Positions 7,209-15,307 of a DNA stretch of 27,595 nt are shown here, in pieces (the stretch's first letter is position 1; the number at the start of each line of letters is the position of its first letter). Where the stretch lies: positions 1-27,595 of the forward strand of contig RQCP01000006.1 of the NCBI GenBank assembly GCA_008668235.1, written 5' to 3'. The stretch is from Collinsella aerofaciens (GTDB taxonomy: Bacteria > Actinomycetota > Coriobacteriia > Coriobacteriales > Coriobacteriaceae). A model generated the notes under the pieces. It made no database searches. It was not told where the DNA came from and was given only the letters and a program-made list of their open reading frames with translations. Both the position numbers and the translations under genes were made by a program.

Positions 7209-8857
7209 TGAAGGCGATCTGGCTTGCGTGCTGCGCGTGCGGCGATTACGGGCTGTTGCAGCGGGAAGTCGAGGGCCGTGATGCGGGTGCACAGGTGCTT
7301 CGCGTGGGTGACCTGGACGGGCTGATTTCCATGGCGCGGGCGTTTCCGTCGCGCCGCGGGGCTGCCATCATCGCGGCGTCTCTGTTTGATATCGAAGATG
7401 TGCGCAAGACTGTTGCGCGCCTGACGGCCGAAGGCCGCGTGAGTCGCGTGGTCGTGTTGATAGAAGCACTCGATCCGTCGGATATCGAGGGGCTGTTTCG
7501 CGCAGGGGCGACCGAGGTCATCGCTGCGCACAGTATATGCGGCAACGGGCGCGCGGGCGAGGGAGCGGTTGATTCCGATCGGCGCATGACGATTGAGCCC
7601 GATGCTTTTGTTGATAGGGAACCCGGGGCGCCTCGCGCTACAAGAGGCCCGCGTGTTGATGATTATGGAAAAGCGGAAGCCGAGCATGGTCGGCGCCCCC
7701 GGAACCCCCTTGTATACGATGACGCTGGAGGGCCGGCGCAGCATGCTGGCGACTCCCCGGCTGTAGATTTGGGATACGTGCACGGCGTGAATCTGGCGGA
7801 TGAACTCGACGAAGTTGAGGGCTTTGCCGGGTGCGGCGAGTTGTCGCTGATGCAGCATGAGCAGATTGTGCAGAACGAGCCTGCCTCGCAGACCGAACAA
7901 GCTGCCATGCCGGCTTGGACGCAGCGTGTGGTTGCGGCGGGGGAGACGGGGACGCTGCCGCCGACGCCCGCCCCGCCGCCTCCGATGCCGCCGGCAGACG
8001 CTGCCGCTTCGCCGCACCGAGCTCCGGTCATCTGCGCCATTTCGGGTTCGGGCGGTTGCGGCAAGTCGACGATCGTTGCCACCATGGCACACACATCGTC
8101 GCTGTTGGGCTTGCGTGCCGCCGTGCTCGACCTGGACCTGATGTTTGGAAACCTTTACGACTTGTTAGGCGTCGATGCTCCGCGCGATATGGCGGCACTT
8201 ATCGAGCCGTCGGCGGCGGGCGCGCTCGCCGAGCCAGATATCGTAGCCGCATCGATGCGCGTGGCGCCGGGCGTTACGCTCTGGGGTCCCGTCGCGGCGC
8301 CCGAGCAAGCCGAGCTCATGGCACGTCCGGTGGAGCTACTGCTTGATGTTCTGCGTCGCGAATCCGACGTGGTCTTTGTCGACACCTCGGTCTTTTGGGG
8401 TGATGCCGTGGCGGCTGCGGTGGCGGCGAGCGACCGCTGCCTGGTCGTTGGCGATGCGGCGGTGTCGTCCGCGACATCGGCGTCGCGCGTCATTGAACTG
8501 GCAAGTCGAGTGGGTGTGCCGCGCACGCGCATGAGCGCCGTGTTCAACCGGTTCGGTGCGCGCGGGGCAGACGAGGACGTCGCCATGCGCTTTGAGATTG
8601 CCTGTGCGTTGAGCTCCAAGATTCATATCGCCGATGGCGGGCAGGATCTCGCCGCGCTCATGGCGTTTGGACGCGCTGACGAGGCAGTGGGGCAGACCAG
8701 CGCTTTTGCGACCAGCGTGCGCGAGGCTACGCGCGAGATGCTCGTTGAACTGGGGTGCGCCGTCGGCCCTTGGAGCGATATGGTCGCCGACCGTGCAACG
8801 CGTACCGAGCGCCCGCGTATCCGCCTTCCCTGGTCGCGCGAGGGTGATCAGCGATGA
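7208..8857 (+). CDS. tadZ: TadZ/CpaE-like pilus localisation ATPase
   Basis: TadZ/CpaE proteins are MinD/ParA-like ATPases that place the Tad machine at a cell site. This 549-residue protein has an N-terminal receiver-like fold (about 1-115, MKAIWLACCACGDYG) without an obvious phosphoacceptor. A long poorly conserved linker follows (about 120-265), ending in a proline-rich run. The ATPase domain then has Walker A SGSGGCGKST (K286), DLDLMFGNL and a DTSVFWGD strand at the Walker B position. The linker is longer than usual. GTG at 7205 and ATG at 7208 are adjacent; GGAGG at 7194-7198 serves either, and I prefer the ATG. It overlaps cpaB by one base and tadA by four (ATGA), so it belongs to the operon. 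Confidence 0.88.
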   Translation: MKAIWLACCACGDYGLLQREVEGRDAGAQVLRVGDLDGLISMARAFPSRRGAAIIAASLFDIEDVRKTVARLTAEGRVSRVVVLIEALDPSDIEGLFRAGATEVIAAHSICGNGRAGEGAVDSDRRMTIEPDAFVDREPGAPRATRGPRVDDYGKAEAEHGRRPRNPLVYDDAGGPAQHAGDSPAVDLGYVHGVNLADELDEVEGFAGCGELSLMQHEQIVQNEPASQTEQAAMPAWTQRVVAAGETGTLPPTPAPPPPMPPADAAASPHRAPVICAISGSGGCGKSTIVATMAHTSSLLGLRAAVLDLDLMFGNLYDLLGVDAPRDMAALIEPSAAGALAEPDIVAASMRVAPGVTLWGPVAAPEQAELMARPVELLLDVLRRESDVVFVDTSVFWGDAVAAAVAASDRCLVVGDAAVSSATSASRVIELASRVGVPRTRMSAVFNRFGARGADEDVAMRFEIACALSSKIHIADGGQDLAALMAFGRADEAVGQTSAFATSVREATREMLVELGCAVGPWSDMVADRATRTERPRIRLPWSREGDQR

Positions 8858-10182
8858 GTCTGCAAACGAGGATTAAGGCTGCCGGCGCTGCAGCGGTGGC
8901 AGCGCCTGTAGATGCGGGGCGTCGCCGCGCGGTGAAACGACGCACCAAGCGCGCCGTGATGGACCGCATGGGTTACGACGAAGTGGCGCGTATCAGCGCC
9001 TATATCGACCCGGCACTTGCCCGCACGGAATTGCGTCCCGCGGTGGAGGCGGCGCTCAATGTTGAGGAACCGACCGATCTCGCGACGCCCGAGCGCGAGA
9101 CCATCATCGACGAGATTTTGGATGACGTGGTGGGCTTGGGGCCGTTGCAGCCGCTCATCGAGGACGACACCGTTACCGAGATCATGATCAACGGCTGCCG
9201 CTCGGCTTTCTTTGAACGTGGTGGCGTCTTGTACCCCATCGAGCATGCGTTTGAGGATGATGAGCAGATCCGGGTGCTTATCGACCGCATCATCTCGCCA
9301 CTTGGCCGCCGTATCGACGAGCGCAGCCCCATCGTCAACGCCCGCCTCAAAACGGGCTATCGCGTCAACGCGGTGATTCCGCCTGTGGCGATTGACGGAC
9401 CGATTCTCACCATCCGAAAGTTCTCGGACCGTATCTGCTCGCTGGACGAGCTTGTGGGGCTGGGGTCGCTGCCGCTTTGGTATGCGCAGCTGCTGTCGTG
9501 CGCGGTGTCGCTGCGACAGGACCTGGCGGTTGCGGGAGGCACGGGATCTGGTAAGACCACCCTGCTCAACGCGTTGTCATGTGAGATTTCCACCGGCGAG
9601 CGCATCGTGACGATCGAGGACTCTGCCGAGCTCAAGTTTGCACATCATCCGCACGTGGTGCGCCTAGAGGCGCGCGAGGCTTCAATTGAGGGTGAGGGCG
9701 CGGTGACGATCCGCGACCTGGTAACTAATGCCCTACGCATGCGCCCCGACCGCATCGTGGTAGGCGAGGTGCGCGGTGCCGAGTGCTGCGACATGTTGCA
9801 GGCCATGAACACGGGCCACGACGGGTCGCTCACCACACTTCATGCGGGTTCAGAACAGGAGACCGTGGTGCGTCTGACGTTGCTTGCACGTTATGGCATC
9901 GATCTGCCGAGCGAGCTCATCGAGGAGCAGATTGCCATGGCGCTCGACGGCATCGTGATGTCCGAGCGCCACGCCGATGGCAGGCGTTTTGTCTCCTCGT
10001 ATTCGGGGGTGCGACGCGCCGCATCGGGCGGCGTAGAGCTCGAGCGCTATGTGACGTTCGATGCCGCCGAGCGCACCTGGACGCTTGACCGCGAGCCGCC
10101 GTTTATCGCAGAAGGCCTGCGGTCGGGGACGCTCACACAAGAGGAGGTGGACGAATGGAGATCACTGTGCCCCTCGTCGTAG
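8854..10182 (+). CDS. tadA: Tad secretion motor ATPase TadA/CpaF
   Basis: A hexameric cytoplasmic ATPase of the type II/IV secretion family that powers Flp pilus assembly. The 442-residue protein has the CpaF N-terminal helical domain, the motif LGPLQPLIEDDTVTEIMING near 90-110, and Walker A GGTGSGKTT with K234. It also has an Asp-box-like stretch VTIEDSAELKF, Walker B RIVVGEVRG, and the His-box LTTLHAGS. All expected motor motifs are intact. The start ATG overlaps the tadZ stop (ATGA, 8854-8857). Its 3' end overlaps tadB by 28 bases. Confidence 0.96.
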   Translation: MSLQTRIKAAGAAAVAAPVDAGRRRAVKRRTKRAVMDRMGYDEVARISAYIDPALARTELRPAVEAALNVEEPTDLATPERETIIDEILDDVVGLGPLQPLIEDDTVTEIMINGCRSAFFERGGVLYPIEHAFEDDEQIRVLIDRIISPLGRRIDERSPIVNARLKTGYRVNAVIPPVAIDGPILTIRKFSDRICSLDELVGLGSLPLWYAQLLSCAVSLRQDLAVAGGTGSGKTTLLNALSCEISTGERIVTIEDSAELKFAHHPHVVRLEAREASIEGEGAVTIRDLVTNALRMRPDRIVVGEVRGAECCDMLQAMNTGHDGSLTTLHAGSEQETVVRLTLLARYGIDLPSELIEEQIAMALDGIVMSERHADGRRFVSSYSGVRRAASGGVELERYVTFDAAERTWTLDREPPFIAEGLRSGTLTQEEVDEWRSLCPSS

Positions 10183-11081
10183 GGGGCTTGGCAGGGCTTT
10201 CTGTCGCGACGGCGTGCGGGGCGGAACCTCGTGTGCCGCAGGTACCGCCGGCGGAGCTGGCACGTCAGGCGCTCGAGACGGTGGCAGAGAAGCTGCCGCG
10301 TGAGCTGGTGGAAAACGATCTGCTGAAAAAGATCGCCCGTTCGTGGGCATCGCTGGCTCCGGCGCATCGCCTTGGCCTCGTGATCGAAGATGCTTCGGGA
10401 TGTTTGGCGTTTCTGCTGCTATCGAGCGGTGTCTGCTGCGTTTTACTAACGATGGTGTCGTTATCGCCCCTCGGATTTGCCTTGGGACTTGTTGCTCCGT
10501 TTGCCGTTGGTGCCGCTCGGGATGGCTTTGAGAGCCGGCGCGAGCAACACGATGCAGAAGAGGCAATGCCCGAGGCGTTTACCGCACTTTCCATGTCGCT
10601 TGCCTCGGGACATTCGCTGGCCCAGGGCATGCGCTTTGTGGGCGCTCATGCGCAAGAGCCGGTGCATACCGAGTTTTTGCGGGTGGCGGCGGCGATCGAT
10701 TGCGGCATCTCGGCGACCGACGCGCTCGATGACTTGCTCGTGCGTATCGACGCCCCCGGTCTTTCGCTTGTGACCTTGGCGCTTAAGGTGTCTCAGCGCA
10801 CCGGCGCTCCGCTTGCCGACTTACTGTCCGAGGCGTCGAGCATGGTGGGGGAGCGCATTGAGCTCAAGCGCCGCCTGGATGTTAAGACGTCGCAGGCTCG
10901 CATGTCTGCGCATATGGTCGCGGCGATGCCGGCGGGCATGTGCGCGGTGTTGGCGCTGCTTTCGGCAGATTTTCGTCGCGGTCTTGCGACGCCTGCCGGC
11001 GCGGGCGCTGTGGTGCTGGGTCTTGCCCTCAATGCCGTTGCCCTGGTGGTTATCCGGCGCATTATGCGGGTGGAGCTATGA
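10155..11081 (+). CDS. tadB: Tad platform membrane protein TadB
   Basis: An inner-membrane platform protein of the GspF family that sits on the TadA motor. The 308-residue product has a short N-terminal hydrophobic stretch, a paired membrane region near 80-115, then a cytoplasmic helical T2SSF domain (EAMPEAFTALSMSLASGHSLAQGM, about 135-250) and two C-terminal membrane helices. The phrase SMSLASGHSLAQGM is characteristic of TadB/TadC. GAGGAGGT lies just upstream of the ATG, inside the end of tadA. It ends in a four-base overlap with tadC. Confidence 0.92.
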   Translation: MEITVPLVVGGLAGLSVATACGAEPRVPQVPPAELARQALETVAEKLPRELVENDLLKKIARSWASLAPAHRLGLVIEDASGCLAFLLLSSGVCCVLLTMVSLSPLGFALGLVAPFAVGAARDGFESRREQHDAEEAMPEAFTALSMSLASGHSLAQGMRFVGAHAQEPVHTEFLRVAAAIDCGISATDALDDLLVRIDAPGLSLVTLALKVSQRTGAPLADLLSEASSMVGERIELKRRLDVKTSQARMSAHMVAAMPAGMCAVLALLSADFRRGLATPAGAGAVVLGLALNAVALVVIRRIMRVEL

Positions 11082-11719
11082 GCGCCCCGGTTGCAGTTGC
11101 GGCTTGCCTGTGCGCCCTGAGTGTATTTGTCGCGACGGGTTTTGATCGGGCGGATGCACGCAAGATCGCAGGGGCCTGCAAGCGCGAGGCGGTGCTGGTC
11201 GCTGCCGCGGGTCGCTCGGTGGCCGATGCTCTGACCGCGCGAGTGAAGGGCGCGGTTGGAGCGGGCGGCCCGGCGCGAGTGTCGCTCGGCGAAGTGTCCG
11301 AGATGATCGATGTTGTGCGCTTGGGTCTTTCGGCCGGTCTTTCGTTTGATGCGGCGCTTGAGATTTTCTGCGCCAACCGCCGGTCAGTGCTCGCTCTTCG
11401 CCTTGAGCGCGCCTGCATGGCGTGGCAGGTGGGCGTGGGCACGCGTGAGGACGAGTTGTTGGCCGCCGCGCGCGACCTGGACGTGCGAGCGCTCGAGACC
11501 TTTGCCATCACGGTGGGGCAGGCGCTCGCCCTGGGTGCCCCACTTGCCGAGACGCTGGCCGCTCAAAGTCGCGAGATCCGTGCGGCTCATCGCGCCGCGG
11601 TCGAGCGCGAGATCGAGCGTGCGCCCGTCAAGCTGCTGATTCCCACCGGCACGCTCATCTTGCCGGCGTTGCTTCTGTCCATATTGGGCCCGCTGCTGGG
11701 AGCAGGCGGGATGATGTAG
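11078..11719 (+). CDS. tadC: Tad platform membrane protein TadC
   Basis: The second GspF-type platform protein, usually paired with TadB. The start ATG at 11078 overlaps the tadB stop (ATGA); the frame is open further upstream, but inside tadB. The 213-residue product has an N-terminal membrane helix (VAVAACLCALSVFVATGF). The T2SSF domain follows (MIDVVRLGLSAGLSFDAALEIF through ALGAPLAETLAAQ). The C-terminal hydrophobic hairpin has the typical EREIERAPVKLLIPTGTL and LPALLLSILGPLL. It is short, about 90 residues less than TadB, because it lacks the first part of the fold. Confidence 0.9.
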   Translation: MSAPVAVAACLCALSVFVATGFDRADARKIAGACKREAVLVAAAGRSVADALTARVKGAVGAGGPARVSLGEVSEMIDVVRLGLSAGLSFDAALEIFCANRRSVLALRLERACMAWQVGVGTREDELLAAARDLDVRALETFAITVGQALALGAPLAETLAAQSREIRAAHRAAVEREIERAPVKLLIPTGTLILPALLLSILGPLLGAGGMM

Positions 11720-11729
11720 GGAGGAATAC

Positions 11730-11963
11730 ATGAACACGATGACTGATGCTGCTGGCAAGGTCCAGGGCTGGGCGTTTTGCCGGGCGGCACATGTTCGTCA
11801 GTGCGCCAGGGAGCTATTGCAGGAGGAGAGCGCACAGGGTACCACCGAGTATGCCATCTTGGTCGGCGTGCTCGTGGTGATCGCGATTATCGCCATCGTC
11901 GCATTTAAGGGCAAGGTCCAAGATCTATGGAACGCTATCAGCGAGGGCATCAACAGCCTGTAG
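11730..11963 (+). CDS. flp: Flp-type pilin, main subunit candidate
   Basis: Small 77-residue prepilin and likely major subunit of the Tad pilus. The hydrophobic assembly helix starts with QGTTEYAILVGVLVV and contains the Glu-Tyr pair that defines Flp pilins. Cleavage between A35 and Q36 puts Glu at mature position 5, as in the family, and leaves a 42-residue mature pilin. The residue before the cut would then be Ala, not the usual Gly; a cut after G37 would put Glu at position 3. The leader is long (35 residues). The ribosome binding site GGGAGG (11719-11724) overlaps the tadC stop and is the strongest in this part of the operon, as expected for an abundant subunit. The last 37 bases overlap the next gene. 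Confidence 0.88.
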   Translation: MNTMTDAAGKVQGWAFCRAAHVRQCARELLQEESAQGTTEYAILVGVLVVIAIIAIVAFKGKVQDLWNAISEGINSL

Positions 11964-12490
11964 AGGGCGAGCGCCCCATCGGGGTACTGCTGGTGTTTGC
12001 TTGCCTGGTCGTGGCGATAGCGGCGGTGCTTTGGGGGCTTAACGCCGCGCGGCAGCAGCGTCCTGGGGCCGCCTCCGATTCGGGCTCAGATTCGGCGGTG
12101 GCGTCTCAAAAAGATGAGACGCGAGATGCGGACGATTCGGATGTCGCTGTCACGGCGCAAACCTTTCTGCGGACGCTCGACAAGCGGTCTGCCACTGCGA
12201 CGGATTCGCCTGAGGGCAACGCGATTGCGGTCCGGCTTGCATGGTCCGAGGACCGACCGATGACCGAGGCAGCGGCGGATATGTTACGCGCCTACCGCGA
12301 GGTGCCAACGGCCCAGCTCGCCCTGAGCGGCTATCTCGATATTAAGGGCAACGTATGGGGCGCCATCGTGCGCGATGGACGTGGCTGGGTCGATATGGTG
12401 ACGGTTGCTGCGGATGCCGGCGATGCCTCGTGCCGCCTGCGCGTGATCCGCCTGAGCCCGCAGGCATCGAACTCAAAGGAGGGGTCGTGA
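11927..12490 (+). CDS. Unknown membrane-anchored protein of the Tad operon
   Basis: I do not recognise this 187-residue protein. It has a short cytoplasmic start, one membrane helix at about 17-41 (IGVLLVFACLVVAIAAVLW), and a Ser/Asp-rich linker (about 45-75). A small outer domain of about 110 residues follows, with no cysteines except one near the end. The topology fits a minor assembly factor outside the membrane. The ATG at 11927 lies inside flp and has no clear ribosome binding site, so translation probably depends on flp. No better start occurs before the membrane helix. It is followed within two bases by the next pilin gene. Confidence 0.7.
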   Translation: MERYQRGHQQPVEGERPIGVLLVFACLVVAIAAVLWGLNAARQQRPGAASDSGSDSAVASQKDETRDADDSDVAVTAQTFLRTLDKRSATATDSPEGNAIAVRLAWSEDRPMTEAAADMLRAYREVPTAQLALSGYLDIKGNVWGAIVRDGRGWVDMVTVAADAGDASCRLRVIRLSPQASNSKEGS

Positions 12491-12491
12491 A

Positions 12492-12710
12492 ATGCATGAC
12501 GTCCTGCGCGAGGAGTCTGCCCAGGCAACGGTCGAATACGCCATCGTCACGGTGGCGCTGTTATCGATCGTGCTGGCGATCGCGGGGCTTTGGCGTGCTG
12601 GCACCGATGGGCGCTTGGCGGCGCTGGTTGAGCGGGCGGCATCCCATGGCGTTGCCTCGATGCCGGTTATCGACGCCGCTGCGGGCGCTAAGGACATCGC
12701 GTTGTATTGA
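12492..12710 (+). CDS. Second small pilin-like protein
   Basis: A 72-residue protein with a ten-residue leader MHDVLREESA and the helix start QATVEYAIVTVALLSIV. Cutting after Ala puts Glu at +5 and Tyr at +6, exactly as in the Flp gene upstream. The C-terminal half (VERAASHGVASMPVIDAAAG) differs from Flp, so it is probably a minor pilin or pseudopilin. The ribosome binding site AAGGAGGGG (12476-12484) is very strong, seven bases from the ATG. Its stop at 12708-12710 overlaps the presumed start region of the TadE-like gene. Confidence 0.82.
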   Translation: MHDVLREESAQATVEYAIVTVALLSIVLAIAGLWRAGTDGRLAALVERAASHGVASMPVIDAAAGAKDIALY

Positions 12711-13182
12711 TATCGCGCGTGAGGACCGGGCGCAGTCTACGGTCGAGTCCGCTTTTTTGCTGCCGACGTTTCTGACGCTCATCCTTCTCGCACTGCAACC
12801 GGTGTGCCTGCTCTATACGCGCGCGGTCATGGAGTCTGCCGCCGCCGAGACCGCGCGGCTCATGACCACGACGACAGCGGAGGACGATGATCTTAAGGAG
12901 TTCACCCGCCGCCGGCTTACCGCAGTGCCCAACGTTTCGATCTTTCATGCCGGCGGGCCGTTGTCGTGGGATATCGAGCTTGGCCGGGCCGGTGCGGGTG
13001 GCGTCTCGTCCGTGTCCGTTTCCGGCGAGGTCAAGCCGTTGCCTGTGATCGGTGCGTTTGCACAGGCTATGGGTGGTACCGCCGAGGGCGGCTACGTTGA
13101 GCTCAAAGTCGATGTCTCGTATCAATCGCGTCCCGAATGGCTGGAGGGAGATTATGATTCGTGGATTGCTGCATGGGATTAA
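12646..13182 (+). CDS. tadE: TadE-like minor pilin (start uncertain)
   Basis: TadE-family pseudopilin: the frame contains DRAQSTVESAFLLPTFLTLILLAL, with a cut after Ala giving Glu at +5, then one membrane helix and an outer domain of about 120 residues. The start is a real problem. The only canonical in-frame starts, ATG 12646 and TTG 12652, lie well inside the preceding gene, have no good ribosome binding site and give a 29-residue Arg-rich leader. An ATT at 12706, overlapping the previous stop and preceded by TAAGGA, would give MDIAREDRA, a leader of nine residues that matches those of the two sister genes. I list the ATG by convention (178 residues); the ATT product would be 158. Confidence 0.82.
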   Translation: MALPRCRLSTPLRALRTSRCIDIAREDRAQSTVESAFLLPTFLTLILLALQPVCLLYTRAVMESAAAETARLMTTTTAEDDDLKEFTRRRLTAVPNVSIFHAGGPLSWDIELGRAGAGGVSSVSVSGEVKPLPVIGAFAQAMGGTAEGGYVELKVDVSYQSRPEWLEGDYDSWIAAWD

Positions 13183-15307
13183 GCGTTTCTGGTCTAGACG
13201 CGTTTTGACGCACCGTCCGAGCTGCCATCGCAAGCGAGGCGGCTTTATGGGTCGAGCCGGTATCGACCTGTTTATCGAAGACGGTGCCTATACCACGCTC
13301 TCCTCTGCGGTGGTCATCTTGGTGGTGCTCACGCTGCTGTTTTCGTCGACGGCGGCGATATGGAGCATGTCGCGTGCCGGGGATACCCAGGTGGCGGCCG
13401 ATAGCGGCGCGCTGGCGGGTGCCAACGTAGTGTCGTCCTATCACACGGCTGCCACGGTGGTTGATGCGAGCATCTTGAGTCTGGGGCTGGCGGGGTTTGC
13501 CACGATCGGGACGGGCCTGGTCGCCATCCTCATCCCGGGTGCCGAACCAGTTGCCGGCAATATGGTCGACACCGGGATTGAGATCATTAAAACGCGCAAC
13601 AAGTTTGCCAAAAGCGCATCGGAAGGCTTACAGAAAATCGAGACGGCTTTGCCGTATCTGATTGCCGCGCGTGCCACGCAGGCGGTGTCGGCGCAGGATA
13701 CCGATAGTGTGACCTATACCGGTACGGCGCTTGCTGTGCCCAGGACATCCGAGTCGGACTTCGCTGCGCTCGAGGGGTCCGAGATCTCGACCGATGCCAT
13801 TAAAGACACATCAGATGATTTAGAGCGTGCGGCCGAGGAGCTGCGGAAGGCTTCTGAGGACACGGCGAAGGCTAAAGAGCGCGCTTGGCTGGCGGATTGT
13901 GGTGGGTCTGACAAGGGCTCGGTCAGCAGCTGTTCTTGCATGTGGGAGCGTGCGAAAAGTCTAACGGATCTCTCTGGTGCTCAAAATCCGCATTACGCTT
14001 CGAGCGTTACGTGGGAACCGCAAGTGGCGTTCGATCGCGCGAAGGCCTACTATCGCCAGCGCCTGGCAAATGAGAAACCGCTTGGCGAGGGTCCGGAAAA
14101 ACAGGCAGATTCTGCTGCACGAAAGGTGTTCTTCGCTTATGCGAGCGAAGAAGTCGAGCGGGCATATATAACTGAAGAGGACGGCAAAGTTTCCGTCCAC
14201 ATCCCTTTCCTTCCGCGAAATCCAGATGAGGCGCGGACGACTGAGCTCTATACCGATGCGCGCTGGCCCACGAGTGAAGTAGATAAAGTTACCTATTTGC
14301 ATTATGGGACTGACTGTCCAAATTACAAAAAAGGAAAGCCGGGTGGGCTGGCGTCCGTCGCAGATTTTGACGGTCACGAAACGTGTAGCGAATGCCATTT
14401 CGGTGTGTCGTCTTTAGGGTACGTTGCGATTGCAACGACTTCTGTCGAAAGGGGCTTCGAGTACCACTTCGATAAGTTCAAAGAGGCTCTGGAAGACTAC
14501 GTCGACTGCCGCAACAAAGAACTCGAACTTGAGCGTCAGACCGAGGATGAGGCCGACCGTGCGGGCAATGCGTTTGACCAGGCCATCAAGGAGCTTTCCG
14601 GCGAGCGCCCGCGTATCGCCCCGCCCGGCCGCAACGGCGTGGTTGCCCTTGCGGTTTCGGGTGCCATTTCGAGCCCCGATGAGCTCAACTCTTCGTTTAA
14701 CACGGCAGTCAGGCTTGGCGATCGCGGTGCCATCTCTGCCGCGGTGTTGGCGCCCGATGAGGCGACGGCGCAAAACAACGTGCTTTCGCGATTTTTCTCA
14801 ACATTGAAGGAACGCTCGGGCGGCGTTGCCGGCGTACTCGATGGCGTCATGGATGTTTGGGGACGGCTGCTTGTGGGATACGGAGACATCCAAGGTTCGG
14901 CCGACGAGCTTATGGACGAGATGATTAAAGACCTAGGAGGGGGCAGTGGCGCGTTGGGCTCCATCGCATCGTGGCTCGGCGATACCGTTTCGGCGTCCGT
15001 GGCGGCGTTGGGTCTGGAGCCGTGCGACTTGCGCCTGCGAAAGCCAGTGCTGACCGATTCCGCCAACGTCATTAAGAGTCCGGGGTCTGACATTGCTGGT
15101 CTCTCTCAAGCGCAAGACAAACTGCGAAGTATTCCGTTGGGCGTGACCGATCCCAAGGCGCTTTGCGAGGCGTTGGAATATCAAGTCGAACGCACCATTA
15201 GCGGTACGGTGTTCACGCTTGCGGAGATTCCTCTGCCCGGCGGCGGCTCCATCCCACTCACCGTCGATGTCGCGACACTGGTTGGCGCTCTGGGCGGTGG
15301 GTCGTAA
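13154..15307 (+). CDS. Large TadG-like pilus-operon membrane protein
   Basis: A 717-residue protein with an N-terminal membrane segment (about 50-75). It is followed by GDTQVAADSGALAGANVV, which matches the Tad/TadG N-terminal pattern, where a helix ends in an Asp-Ala-rich stretch. The rest would be outside the cell. It includes a helical Glu/Lys-rich part (about 215-245). A cysteine-bearing part follows: C249, C260, C262, then C388, C411, C414 with H415. A helical part (about 425-480) and a Gly/Ser-rich C-terminal half come last. The middle is visibly AT-richer than its flanks. Start: ATG 13154 has GGAGGGAG six bases upstream, inside the end of tadE; the frame is open further upstream but only inside tadE. 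It overlaps the next gene by one base. Role in the pilus (tip or anchoring protein) is inferred from position. Confidence 0.72.
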   Translation: MIRGLLHGIKRFWSRRVLTHRPSCHRKRGGFMGRAGIDLFIEDGAYTTLSSAVVILVVLTLLFSSTAAIWSMSRAGDTQVAADSGALAGANVVSSYHTAATVVDASILSLGLAGFATIGTGLVAILIPGAEPVAGNMVDTGIEIIKTRNKFAKSASEGLQKIETALPYLIAARATQAVSAQDTDSVTYTGTALAVPRTSESDFAALEGSEISTDAIKDTSDDLERAAEELRKASEDTAKAKERAWLADCGGSDKGSVSSCSCMWERAKSLTDLSGAQNPHYASSVTWEPQVAFDRAKAYYRQRLANEKPLGEGPEKQADSAARKVFFAYASEEVERAYITEEDGKVSVHIPFLPRNPDEARTTELYTDARWPTSEVDKVTYLHYGTDCPNYKKGKPGGLASVADFDGHETCSECHFGVSSLGYVAIATTSVERGFEYHFDKFKEALEDYVDCRNKELELERQTEDEADRAGNAFDQAIKELSGERPRIAPPGRNGVVALAVSGAISSPDELNSSFNTAVRLGDRGAISAAVLAPDEATAQNNVLSRFFSTLKERSGGVAGVLDGVMDVWGRLLVGYGDIQGSADELMDEMIKDLGGGSGALGSIASWLGDTVSASVAALGLEPCDLRLRKPVLTDSANVIKSPGSDIAGLSQAQDKLRSIPLGVTDPKALCEALEYQVERTISGTVFTLAEIPLPGGGSIPLTVDVATLVGALGGGS

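Noticed and set aside
14384..14398. Heme-binding CxxCH motif (C-S-E-C-H) in the TadG-like protein
   Set aside because: One isolated match; other cysteines nearby fit zinc or disulphide use equally well, and no cytochrome genes are around.
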